Positions 11,890 to 22,900 of a stretch of 64,000 nucleotides of DNA are shown piece after piece. Position numbers and translations under genes: made by a program. This DNA comes from Branchiostoma floridae (lineage: Eukaryota > Chordata > Leptocardii > Amphioxiformes > Branchiostomatidae). Position 1 is the stretch's first letter, and each line of letters begins with the position of its first letter. A model generated the notes under the pieces. That model saw only the letters and a program-made list of their open reading frames with translations. It was not told the origin of the DNA and did not search any database. Location: positions 2,164,647 through 2,228,646 of the forward strand of contig NC_049996.1 of NCBI RefSeq assembly GCF_000003815.2, read 5' to 3'.

Positions 11890-12215
11890 CCAAACATTTT
11901 TTTCCTTGTAACATCTGGTGTAAACAAAGTGAGCACTAAACCATACATAAACTCATTAACTATTCTGAAAGCATCTACTGCATGCAATGTTGGAACGACG
12001 CCAAGTCACACACCTAGTCTATTTACGTGTTTACTTTCTTGTCGCGCTTCCTTGACTCCAGAAGTTTTTCTTCCTTGTAACATCTGGCGTAAAAAGTGAG
12101 CTCTAAACCATGCATAAACTCATAATCCGTTCTGAAAACATCAACTGTAATGTTGGAACGACGCCGAGTCACGCACGCCTATTTACGCATTTACTTCCTT
12201 GTCGCTCTTCCTTGT
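11890..12215. repeat. ~165-bp tandem duplication
   Basis: Two copies share ccttgtaacatctgg (11904 and 12073), a run around aaccatgcataaactcat, and tggaacgacgcc (11991 and 12154). The remainder of 11786-12806 shows no gene. Confidence 0.75.
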
Positions 12216-12809
12216 TGAAATTACATGTTCGCCAGCATACAACGCATCTCACCTAGGCGTAATGTAAAGTACTGTACATGTGTTACTCCTTTATTATTTC
12301 ACGACAAATGCTCAGCAGAACTTCACTTGCTTGTGCCTCTGCTCTACTACGAAATTTTCTCAGCAAGCACACTTCTTGCCACGGCCATGGAAGCAAAAAC
12401 CCTTTCTTCTTCCAAAATCCACCTCTTTTGAGTAAGTTCTACGCAAGTACTTCTTGCTTAAAACTATATTGCTTTGAAACAAGCTACCTTGATGGGTAAA
12501 ACCTGAAACTTTTCAAGTCAAGCGTAAACAAACATCTGACAACAAAATCTTGTAAAGGAATCCAAATTGTTTAATTGGCTCTTTGTGCTTTGTTTTGTGC
12601 AAAATTTAGAGTAAATAAAAAACTAATGTGAGCTCGTATATAGAACATACTGTTAACGTCGTTGTTATACAACTTATACTTTTTGATCACACAAAACACT
12701 ATGCGTTCATTGTATGACTCAAATGATAAATGTTGTATAATCTTTCTATTGTCAGATTAACTTCATTATTCCTGCCAATGCGGAGTTGTCTGGGAATAAT
12801 ACCTGATAA

Positions 12810-14024
12810 GGCCATACCAATTTAATTTGTTGGTTCTCGGATTTTTTCATGAAAAATATGAAGCGACAGGGCGAAAAAAAAAAAAAAAACTTCTCTGATG
12901 GCAAAGCCATTGCTGAATCTGGCCATGGGGGCTCTCGTATCATACTCACTGAGACACTAACGGTACAGTAAGTGCTACCGGTACATACATTGCTATTTTC
13001 GTATGTTATTTTCACGATAATTGATTTTATTGATTTCTTTCAGTTTACCGAATTGTACTAAAACATTAGAATTATGGTTATTGATAAAATGTGACATTGT
13101 AATTATGAATTTTATATGTACCATCCTGGTTTGATTCAATTGGAAACAACAGTCTGAAAATGCAGTCTTCATTTTTGTCTTTTATTCATGGAGGTCAAAA
13201 ACAAAGTGTCCATCTTACAGTAACTGAAACTTATCAACAAACCCCAAGGGGAACTCAAAATAATTTAATATTTGCTCTGCTTGACAAGAATTCCCAGTCT
13301 CACTGCAACTCTGTGCTACCTACTTTGTCAAAATTCTACTCTTTAAAAGTCAAAAACCCCTGTGAACTTACTACTAATTACTAGTACTTTGGGTGTATAT
13401 GAACAAGCCCCAATTTGGCCAAGGGAACTCATATTTTTCTGTTGGCTAAATACTTCGAAATAATTTTTGGTTTGTCCATCAAATATCAAGGAAATTATAT
13501 TTCATCAAACCCACCTGCACATCGTTTGGGCCCTCGATGCATATCTGTTAATTATGTGACAGAAGAAGAAGAAGACATGTTTTCATAAATAAATTTTGTC
13601 TGTTGGCCAAGAAGTTTCTTCTGACTTCTGTCCCCGGTTAAAAACTGTACACACCACAAAAAATGTGGCTTTCCTGGATCCACAGACATGGTATTTTCTT
13701 CTCCTGCTACTGCACTACCTTCTACTACACTTCTTCAAGCTCCAATTCTACTCTATTTGTACTCAAAATTATCCGACTCCGGTACTCCTTCCCCTTCTAT
13801 TTTTCTGGTGGCGCCATTTTGATTTTAAGAATGATGCTTCTGATTGGCTAATCTCCGTCACATGATCACCTAGGTCACAACTTCAAAGAGAGACACCTAT
13901 CGACTTATTGAAAAACTGCAGCCTTCAGATAGCCTGGGGAGAAAAAATTTTTTTTTTTTTTTTTTGGTTTTGCGATTTTTTGAAGCGGCGATTCCGAGAA
14001 CCAACGAATTAAATTGGTGTGGCC
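12810..14024. mobile_element. 1.2-kb non-autonomous DNA transposon, TAA target duplication
   Basis: Imperfect terminal inverted repeats of about 31 bp: left begins ggccataccaatttaatt and continues to ggttctcgg; right ends in the complement (attggtgtggcc). TAA flanks both ends (12807-12809 and 14025-14027), matching the 3-bp TWA duplication of PIF/Harbinger elements. Poly-A and poly-T tracts lie inside both ends. No transposase frame was found inside. Confidence 0.8.
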
Positions 14025-14689
14025 TAAGCTGCCTTTGAAGCTAAAGGTGTTTAGGGGAAACTTACAATGCAGTGACAGGGTAACTTCTTTACTGTAACGT
14101 TAACGTAATTTGGTGCTTAAATGATCTAACAAAGAAGCTTAAAAGGGGAACGTTTGGTGTTGGAAAGCAACATCAAAGCACTGGACAGTCTAGTACGTAA
14201 ACGAATGTTACCAATAAGTATGGTACAATTTAGATACTATGCTACACGCAGTTTTAAAAACATGTACACAACATGTAGTCATTAATTCACTCAAAATTGA
14301 TATATATCTAGCACATGAAATTAATATACGAGAAAACAGGAACCATTCGGTCTAACAGAAAATGTCAAAGTCACTAAGTGTTGACTCCCTATGTTCTAGC
14401 CTTAGACGACCTTGGCCGCCATTTTGTTTCCTTCACTACGTTCGTCCCACCTGACACCTGTTAACGTTAAAGCTCACCAGAGCACAAATGTTGCTTGCAC
14501 AACAAAAACAAAGAAAGTTTTACCTGTGTCAGAGTAATAGTGTTGTCTTCAAGACAAAACTACTTCTTCAAGATTCACTGTCAAGGAAGTAGCACCTGTG
14601 CTGAGAGCACCTGACTTAGTGTGTCTCCCTTGATGTCATCACTGAAGTGTAACCAAGGGCTCGGTGGGAAAGTGCGCTGCGGGCGGAAC
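14025..14689. other. No gene seen
   Basis: Non-coding. A CCGCCATTTTG-containing stretch near 14410-14430 resembles ones near 7350 and 25860 and is probably dispersed repeat sequence. Confidence 0.4.
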
Positions 14690-15490
14690 AGGTATGTAGC
14701 TGTAACGGGATACGCCTGTTTATTTTTGTCTGGTTGTCTTGGCAAAAACACGTCTATGTAAAACCCCTGCTGACTCTTCTTGAGGTCATCGGATGTGACG
14801 TACCGGATGTGACGTATTATCTACACTTTCTCACCCTATGAGGACATTGAGGTCTTGTAATGTTGTTCTATATGTGTGCCTAATGTTTTATCTAGTATAT
14901 TGTGTCTAGAGATCCACGAACTCATACCTTTGACAAGTACTTTTGTCACATTACAATGCAATTTTTTAATGTAGCTGTAGGTGTACAGGTGTTTATTTTT
15001 GTCATGGTTATCTTCGTTAGAACAAGTCTATGTAAAAACTCCACTAACTCTTCTTGGGTTCACCGGATGTGACGTATCATCTACACTTTCTCACCCTATG
15101 AGATCATCGAGGTCTCGTAATGCTTTTCTATATTATGTGCTTAATGTTTTATCTAGTACATTGTGTCTAGAGTTCCACGAACTCATACCTTTGCCAAGTA
15201 CTTTTGTCACATTACAATGCAATTCTTTAAATGTAGCTGTACATAGCGGATACAGGTGTTTATTTTGTCTTTGTTGTCTTGATAAAAACACGTCTATGTA
15301 GAACCCCCATTGACTCTTCTTGGGGATACCGGATGTGACGTATCATCTACACTTTCTCACCCTATAAGGACAGTGAGGTCTTGTAATGTATTCTATATGT
15401 GCCCAGTGTTTTATCTAGTACATTGTTTCTACACTACAGTTCAACGAACTCATACCTTTGACAAGTACTTTTGTCTCATTACAGTGTGAA
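14690..15490. repeat. Three tandem copies of a 262-bp unit
   Basis: The marker tttatctag recurs at 14887, 15148 and 15410. Each copy includes ggatgtgacgta, a run at cactttctcaccctat, and acgaactcatacctttg. No coding potential. Confidence 0.92.
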
Positions 15491-16156
15491 TGATATACAA
15501 AGAAGTCTCCGGTGTAACGAAGTGTAGTCATTTAGCAATAAGCAGGTACTCTTAGCCTCGGTTCGTTGTCGGTATCGCTACGTCCTAAATCAAATTTGTG
15601 TTTTCCTTTACTTTATGATAGTAATATCATGAAAACATACTAGAATGGTTAAGAAGACTTTAGTGAGATACCCGATTAAACTACATACATTTAGTACATT
15701 CAATATTACCATATCAACTTCTATTGTGGCTGACGAAAGACAGCGAATGATGTCTGAATCGTCTAACCGTTTCTAAAATATATCCTAGTTGTTTGAGTAA
15801 CTGCTACCTCACGTAGTTTATTAACTGGATGTCTAAACTTCATCGAAGTATTGATGGTATAATATTTTATCATGGAAGCTTATCTATGTTGGTTGTAATA
15901 GTAGTACAATGCTTAACTTTTTTCCAACACAAATGTAAACACAGCTAAAATTTTCTTCAGGATAAATACTGATGACCAATCACTTCAAAACGTAAACTCA
16001 CAAGATGTCATCAGTATTGTTTGTGAATAAGGCAACAGTGATTGTTATACAAATTTGATTCGTGTACACCTTTAATTTGTGTTGGAAGAAGGTTTGGCAT
16101 TGTAACATGATATCATACATTCGGATAGTCGAACGTATTACGCTACTTGTCCTATC
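15491..16156. other. 3' flank of gene C, no gene
   Basis: AT-rich non-coding sequence downstream of the gene C stop codon. Nothing identifiable. Confidence 0.5.
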
Positions 16157-18513
16157 CTAAGCATTTAAGTCCAGGTAGACGTGGTCCATCTCTATCGCCT
16201 CTTCTACTCTCCGAGTTCTTCCACCCGACCTAGCCGCACCTCTTCCGGCCGTTGTTCTCCTAGATGCCTCCGCCCAGATGGCACCCTGGTCTCCCACGAA
16301 GGCCATGTTCTGGTAAAAAGCTGTACCTTTTGGGCAAAGACTTGTATATGTGCTGTCGTTCTTTGGTTTCTTATTCCTTATGTCCAAACTTGTGTACGTG
16401 TTGGATTCCATAGTGTTAGGGTTGAGAGCTTGGTAGGGAGATTCCTCTTGTGTGTTCTGTAGGTAGAGGGTTGGGGCGTTGTCTGTCGTTGCCATGGCAC
16501 CGCTGTTAGTTATTCCGGTGGCTGATCTTGCCCGTTGACCTGCAGTTCCGACGGATGTCGCTGGCGTGATGATGGCGTCTCCTCTCGGATCTGCTGGAGA
16601 GCTCCCTCTACCGATTGTGTCATATTCTGCACCAGTAGGGTCTTCCGTATTAATTTCCTTTCTAGACATTCTGTAGAAAAAAATGACAAATTTTACCATT
16701 TTGATTATTTGTCTAATAACATGCTACTGCAATTGAAAGTTAACATACCAGCGTTGTCCTACTACCATGCTATTTTCATGCTTTACATCAAAGACATCTG
16801 TCTCCATAATTGTCTTGATTGGCATAAGAAATATGTCTAGACTTGTTTTGTGTTGTTTGTCTAAGGGGCCTTCACCTTTGACATATTACCCACAATTCAT
16901 CTCGCCCGGCACACGTACTCGGAACGGTAAACGTATCTATTAGGAATTTTGTGAGGTAGACCTATAAAAATCAGTGTTTGTTACCTCCTAAGCTTGAGGA
17001 CGAGAAAGATGATGACACCCATGGCGGCTACGACAACAATCACCAAGAAGACCACAACTCCTATGAGGGCCGACACAGTACTAGTGTTTGCTGTCGAGGA
17101 TGGGATATCCGGGAAAATCGAAGTCGTAAGTCCAGGCGAAGTCGTGAGTTCAAACAAAGTTGTATGTCCAGCAGATGTAGAAAATTCAGGCGCGTATGTA
17201 GGCCAAGGAGTACTCGTGGCTGCAGGCGCATATGTGGGCCATGGTGTACTTGTGAGTTCAGGTGCATATGTGGGCCATGGTGTACTTGTGAGTTCAGGCG
17301 CATATGTGGGCCATGGTGTACTTGTGAGTTCAGGTGCATATGTGAGCCAATGTGTACTTGTGACTTCAGACACATAAGTTAGTCCAGGCGAAGTCGAGAG
17401 TTCAGGCGCGTATGTGGGCCAGGGTGTACTCGTGAACCAAGTTGTACTTTTGAGCTCAGGCGCATATGTTAGTCCAGGAGAAGTCATAAGTCCAGGAGAT
17501 AAGGAGAGTCCAGGCGCGTATGCGGGCCAGGGTGTACTCGTGACTTCAGACGCATATGTGGACCAAGTTGTACTCGTGAGTTCAGGCACATATGTTAGTC
17601 CAGGCGAAGTCGTGAGTCCAGGCGAAGGCGAGAGTCCAGGCGCGTATGTGGGCCAGGGTGTACTCGTAACTTCAGACGCATATGTGGACCAAGTTGTACT
17701 CGTGAGTTCAGTCACATATGTTAGTCCAGGCGAAGTCGTGAGTCCAGGCGAAGGCGAGAGTCCAGGCGCGTATGTGGGCCAGGGTGTACTCGTGACTTCA
17801 GACGCATATGTGGACCAAGTTGTACTCGTGAGTTCAGTCACAAATGTTAGTCCAGGCGAAGTCGTGAGTCCAGGCGAAGGCGAGAGTCCAGGCGCGTATG
17901 TGAGCCAGGGTGTACTCGTGACTTCAGACGCATATGTGGACCAAGTTGTACTCGTGAGTTCAGGCACATATGTTAGTCCCGACGAAGTCGTAAGTCCAGA
18001 CGCATATGTAGGCCAGTGTGTAGTTATCAGTTCAGACGCATATGTTACTCCAGGTGCATATGTGTACCATGGTGCCGTAGTGAGTCCAGGCGAATCCGAC
18101 ATCGTGTTGATCGTGAATCCAAATGAATCCAATGCCAATAATTGTGGTCGTCGATCTAAGCCGTGTAGTTGTCTCGGCGTAGTTATGAGTCCAGGCGTAG
18201 TTATGAGTCCATGTGTAGACTTGAGTCTAGGTGTAGTGTTGATTCCAGGTGTAGCCTTGATTCCAGGTGTAGCCTCAAGTCCAGGTGTAGCCTTGATTCC
18301 AGGTGTAGCCTTGAGTCCAGGTGTAGCCTTGATTCCAGGTGTAGCCTCGAGTCCAGGTGTAGCCTTGAGTCCTTGTAAAGCCGTGAGTCCATGTGTAGCC
18401 GTGAGTCCAGGTGTAGTCGCTGCTGTAGTCGTAATTGCAGCCCTAGTTATACTTGAAAAGACCAGAGAAAACAGCAGCAGTTCCTTTGCTAGATGTCCAA
18501 CGAAAGCAGACAT
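16157..18513 (-). CDS. Gene C: mucin-like receptor with ITAM-like tail, no SEA or EGF
   Basis: Two exons on the minus strand, 18513-16985 and 16670-16157, joined by a GT-AG intron in phase 2; predicted 680 residues. The signal peptide starts MSAFVGHLAKELLLFSLVFS. Two repeat zones follow: a TPGLxATPGI-type zone, then 42-residue (126-bp) units containing STPWPTYAPGL and TTWSTYASEV, and shorter 12-residue units. The membrane span (ALIGVVVFLVIVVVAAMGVI) aligns with gene B's. The tail begins MSRKEINTED and carries YDTI, YQAL, YTSL, YTSL, YQNM and YLDL with spacing like gene B, including YQAL-x9-YTSL, which fits the ITAM consensus (YxxL/I, 6-12 residues, YxxL/I). The tail is far better conserved than the ectodomain. 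It lies about 5.5 kb upstream of gene B in the same orientation, so a tandem duplicate. Function is inferred, not shown. Confidence 0.88.
17400..18060. repeat. 126-bp coding repeats in gene C
   Basis: About five 126-bp units (marker gcatatgtggaccaagt near 17550, 17676, 17802 and 17928) encode 42 residues on the minus strand. A related 36-bp array lies at 17200-17350, and a proline-glycine array of about 18 bp per unit at 18180-18410. Confidence 0.92.
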
Positions 18514-19107
18514 GATTTCGTTTTCTACTGTCCATGTATCGTGTCGAGTGATTCTTTGCACAGAATTGATGAAGACGGTCTTCTAAGGATAAAACATGTA
18601 GTACACGTCTTAGTACTCTTTTTATATGTCAATATCTGTAGTAAAATTTATACGCCGTGGTTGTCAAGAAAGCAGAATTTAATTTTTTTCATATATTTGT
18701 AATGTATGCCAGCTACGAAGAAGCCTAATATTGTTTTCAGACCAATTACTCTTTCAAACAGTTAAACATAGGGGGCGGTTCATAGCAATGGCAGTTTCAC
18801 AACTATTATAATACATTTTAAGTGAGCCAACGTCAATTGCTTACACATAAGTCAACTTTGCCCCAATACAACACTGTTGACAAAGCCAGGCCAATATGAA
18901 TATTCAGCATTCCTTTTGCTCCAGTCTCTACCGTTCAAATAGCAAACTTAACACCTGTACTAGTGCCTAGCGGTCTTAGTGGTTGACGAACGTTACGAAA
19001 ATATAAAAAAAAGAATACAGCGACAGAAAAAATTTCCAGTTGAGGCTGAATGCCAGAAGAATGCCTACGAACACCAAGGGTAGACTCGCTATGTACTAAC
19101 TTTAAGA
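18514..19107. other. Upstream region of gene C
   Basis: No second gene. Should hold the gene C promoter; no element could be assigned. Confidence 0.4.
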
Positions 19108-19159
19108 TTGTTGACCGCCGAAAAGAGGCACAAGACATCGTCACGGAAAAACTCGATAG
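19108..19159. repeat. Left arm of a 52-bp perfect inverted repeat
   Basis: Exact reverse complement of 25799-25850. The pair encloses the 105-bp satellite. Confidence 0.95.
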
Positions 19160-19465
19160 TTCAGTCGCAATAGGTCCAATCAGGCACAGCAAGGTATTGT
19201 ACGAATCAGGACAAGATGGCCAAGCAACTGCAGTTTATTGCACGAAATATCCATATAAGAGGATGGAGATTCATCGAGTTAAAGTTGACCCCTTCTCCCA
19301 GAATTTCCTATGGGTTTCACCATTGTTAGCAAGCCAAAATACGCACCATATGGGGGTTTCGAGGTGTCCGTTTATAGGGCGAGGCTCGACTGTTTCCGGG
19401 TTACACTGGCAGTAATACGGCAGTGGGCGATAGCATGATTTTAGCAACCTCAACCAGCGGTTTCC

Positions 19466-19517
19466 TGTTGGCCTGATATTCAGCCGTAATATAGTTATAT
19501 TACGGCTGGATACCAGG
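19466..19517. repeat. Imperfect palindrome
   Basis: Arms gcctgatattcagccgtaat and its near-complement (two mismatches) flank a short AT spacer, giving a hairpin of about 23 bp. Probably a MITE remnant. Confidence 0.7.
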
Positions 19518-19959
19518 CTAGTTCCCTGTTGATATAGCCGTACGGTTACCCCCAAGTATGCTGTATACGTTCAGTCCCTGAACAAAGAGTGTAAGGAGCG
19601 GTTAATGAGGAGCGGTTACATGAGGTAACAACTCCTACCAAACCAAAGGCATCTACGTATACACCGTACGGCTGTACACTTCTTTGGAATTCGAAGTAAC
19701 AATAGATTGTACGCTATGCAGACCGGCCACTTGGTACAGATAGAAGTTTTTGTGTCATAATATTCTACGGGCAAGGTAAGGATAAATGTTGATAATGCGC
19801 TATTGAGAAACAAATAGACACTAGATGACTGGAAGTTAGATTCTACGTACTAGTAAAAAGTTTACGGTTGCCTTTGCTAGTTGTGTGGGAGATGGAAACT
19901 ATGTCAAACCTTTCGGACAGCTCATTTCAAAGTGTATACGAAACCTAACTGAGGATGAC

Positions 19960-22900
19960 AAACGTGTCAGGAGAAAAGGTGTGTCAAGCCCAAGACACAC
20001 TTAAGAACTGCACCTTTAAAAGAGTATAGTAAATAACTAAGGTGTAAATTTACATACTAAAGAAGAAAGCTTAAGAAGGAAACCTTTTTCTAAAACATAA
20101 GATGGTCAAGCCCCTGACACACCTAAGAACTGTGTTCTGTAAGTGTTTACTAACAGAAAACGAAGAGAAATCTGTTAATGAAACCTTTCTCTTTTTCTGA
20201 AAGAAAAGTGCGTCATGCCCATGATACACCTACGAACTGCACTCTCTATTTGTATAGAGTTTGCTCTTTTTGTATAGAGTTTGCTCTTTAAGAGTTTGCT
20301 CTTTTCAGAGTACGAAAAGAAATCTTTTAAGGAAACCTTTTTCTAAAAGAAAAGTGCGTCACACTTAAGAATTGCGCTCTCCAAATGTATACTAACAGAG
20401 AACGAAGAGAAACAGTTTAAGGAAATCTTTCTCTTTTATGAAAGAAAAGTTCGTCATCATGACACACGTAAGCATTGCGCTTTCTAAGTGTATACTAACA
20501 GAGAACGAAGAGAAATAGTTTAAGGAAATCTTTCTCTTTTATGAAAGAAAAGTGCGTCATGCCATGACACACTTAAGAATTGTGCTCTCTAACTGTATAC
20601 TAACAGAGAACGAAGAGAAATAGTTTAAGGAAATCTTTTTCTTTTATGAAAGAAAAGTGCGTCATGCCATGACACACTTAAGAATTGTGCTCTCTAACTG
20701 TATACTAACAGAGAACGAAGAGAAAAAGTTTAAGGAAATCTTTTTCTTTTATGAAAGAAAAGTGCGTCATGCCATGACACACTTAAGAATTGCGCTCTCT
20801 AAGTGTATACTAAGAGAAAACGAAGAGAAATCTTTTATAGAAACTTTTCTCTTTTATGAAAGAAAAGTGCGTCATGCCATGACACACTAAAGGATTGCGC
20901 TCTCTAGGTGTATACTAACAGAGAACGAAGAGAAATAGTTTAAGGTAATCTTTCTCTTTTATGAAAGAAAAGTGCGTCATGCCATGACACACTAAAGGAT
21001 TGCGCTCTCTAGGTGTATACTAACCGAGGACGAAGAGAAATAGTTTAAGGAAATCTTTCTCTTTTATGAAAGAAAAGTGCGTCATGCCATGACACACTTA
21101 AGAATTGCGCTCTCTAAGTGTATACTAACAGAGAGCGAAGAGAAATAGTTTAAGGAAATCGTTCTATTTATGAAAGAAAAGTGCGTCATGCCATGACACA
21201 CTTAAGCATTGCGCTTTCTAAGTGTATACTAAGAGAAACGAAGAGAAATCTTTTATAGAAACTTTTCTCCTTTATGAAAGAAAAGTGCGTGATGCCCATG
21301 ACACGCTAAAGAATTGCGCTTTCTAAGTGTATACTAACAGAGAACGAAGAGAAATATTTGGAAGAAACTTTTCTCTTTTATGAAAGAAAAGTGCGTCATG
21401 CCCATGACACACTAAATAATTGAGCTCTCTAAGTGTATACTAACAGAGAACGAAGAGAAATAGTTTAAGGTAATCTTTCTCTTTTATGAAAGAAAAGTGC
21501 GTCATGCCATGACACACTAAAGAATTGCGCTCTCTAAGTATATACTAACAGAGAACGAAGAGAAATATTTGGAAGAAACTTTTCTCTTTTATGAAAGAAA
21601 AGTGCGTCATGCAATGACACAACTTAAGATTTGCGCTCTCCAAGTTTATAGTAAGAGAAACAGTTTAAGGAAATCTTTCTCTTTTATGAAAGAAAAGTGC
21701 GTCATGCCATGACACACTTAAGAATTGTGCTCTCTAAGTGTATACTAACAGAGAGCGAAGAGAAATAGTTTAAGGTAATCTTTCTCTTTTATGAAAGAAA
21801 AGTGCGTCATGCCATGACACACTAAAGAATTGCGCTCTCTAAGTATATACTAACAGAGAACGAAGAGAAATATTTGGAAGAAACTTTTCTCTTTTATGAA
21901 AAAAAGTGCGTCATGCTATGACACACTTAAGAATTGCGCTCTCTAAGTGTATACTAAGGGAGAACGAAGAGAAATATTTATAACAAACTTTTCTCTTTTA
22001 TGAAAGAAAAGTGCGTCATGCCATGACACACTAAAGAATTGCGCTTTCTAAGTGTATACTAACAGAGAACGAAGAGAAATATTTGGAAGAAACTTTTCTC
22101 TTTTATGAAAAAAAAGTGCGTCATGCTATGACACACTTAAGAATTACGCTCTCTAAGTGTATACTAAGGGAGAACGAAGAGAAATATTTATAACAAACTT
22201 TTCTCTTATATGAAAGAAAAGTACGTCATGCCATGACACACTAAAGGATTGCGCTCTCTAAGTGTATACCAACAGAGAACGAAGAGAAATAGTTTAAGGA
22301 AATCTTTCTCTTTTATGAAAGAAAAGTGTGTCATGCCATGACACACTTAAGAATTGCGCTCTCTAAGTGTACACTAAGAGAAACGAAGAGAAATCTTTTG
22401 TAGAAACTTTTCTCTTTTATGAAAGAAAAGTGCGTCATGCCCATGACACGCTAAAGAATTGCGCTCTCTAAGTGTATACCAACAGAGAACGAAGAGAAAT
22501 AGTTTAAGGAAATCTTTCTCTTTTATGAAAGAAAAGTGCGTCATGCCATGACACACTTAAGAATTGCGCTCTCTATTTGTATATTACACAGTACGAAAAG
22601 AAATCTTTAAAGGAAACATTTTTCTGAAAGAAAAGTGCGTCATACACATGACACACTTACGAATTGCGCTCTCTAAGTGTATACTATCAGAGAACAAAGA
22701 GAAATATTTTAAGGAAACCTTTCTGAAAGAAAAGTGCGTCATGCCCATGACACACTTAAGAATTGCGCTCTCTTTTTGTATACTAAAAGAGTACGAAGAG
22801 AAATCTTTTAAGGAAATCTTTCTCATTTTCTGAAAGAAAAGTGCATCATACCCATGATACACCTAAGAATTGCGCTCTCTAAGTGTATACTAACAGAAAA

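Noticed and set aside
16994-18586. Plus-strand frames over gene C (up to 390 codons)
   Set aside because: Antisense of the gene C repeats, with no domain, membrane span or splice logic.
19050-19555. Overlapping frames of 85-121 codons on both strands
   Set aside because: They overlap the 52-bp inverted repeat and a palindrome, with no recognisable domain.
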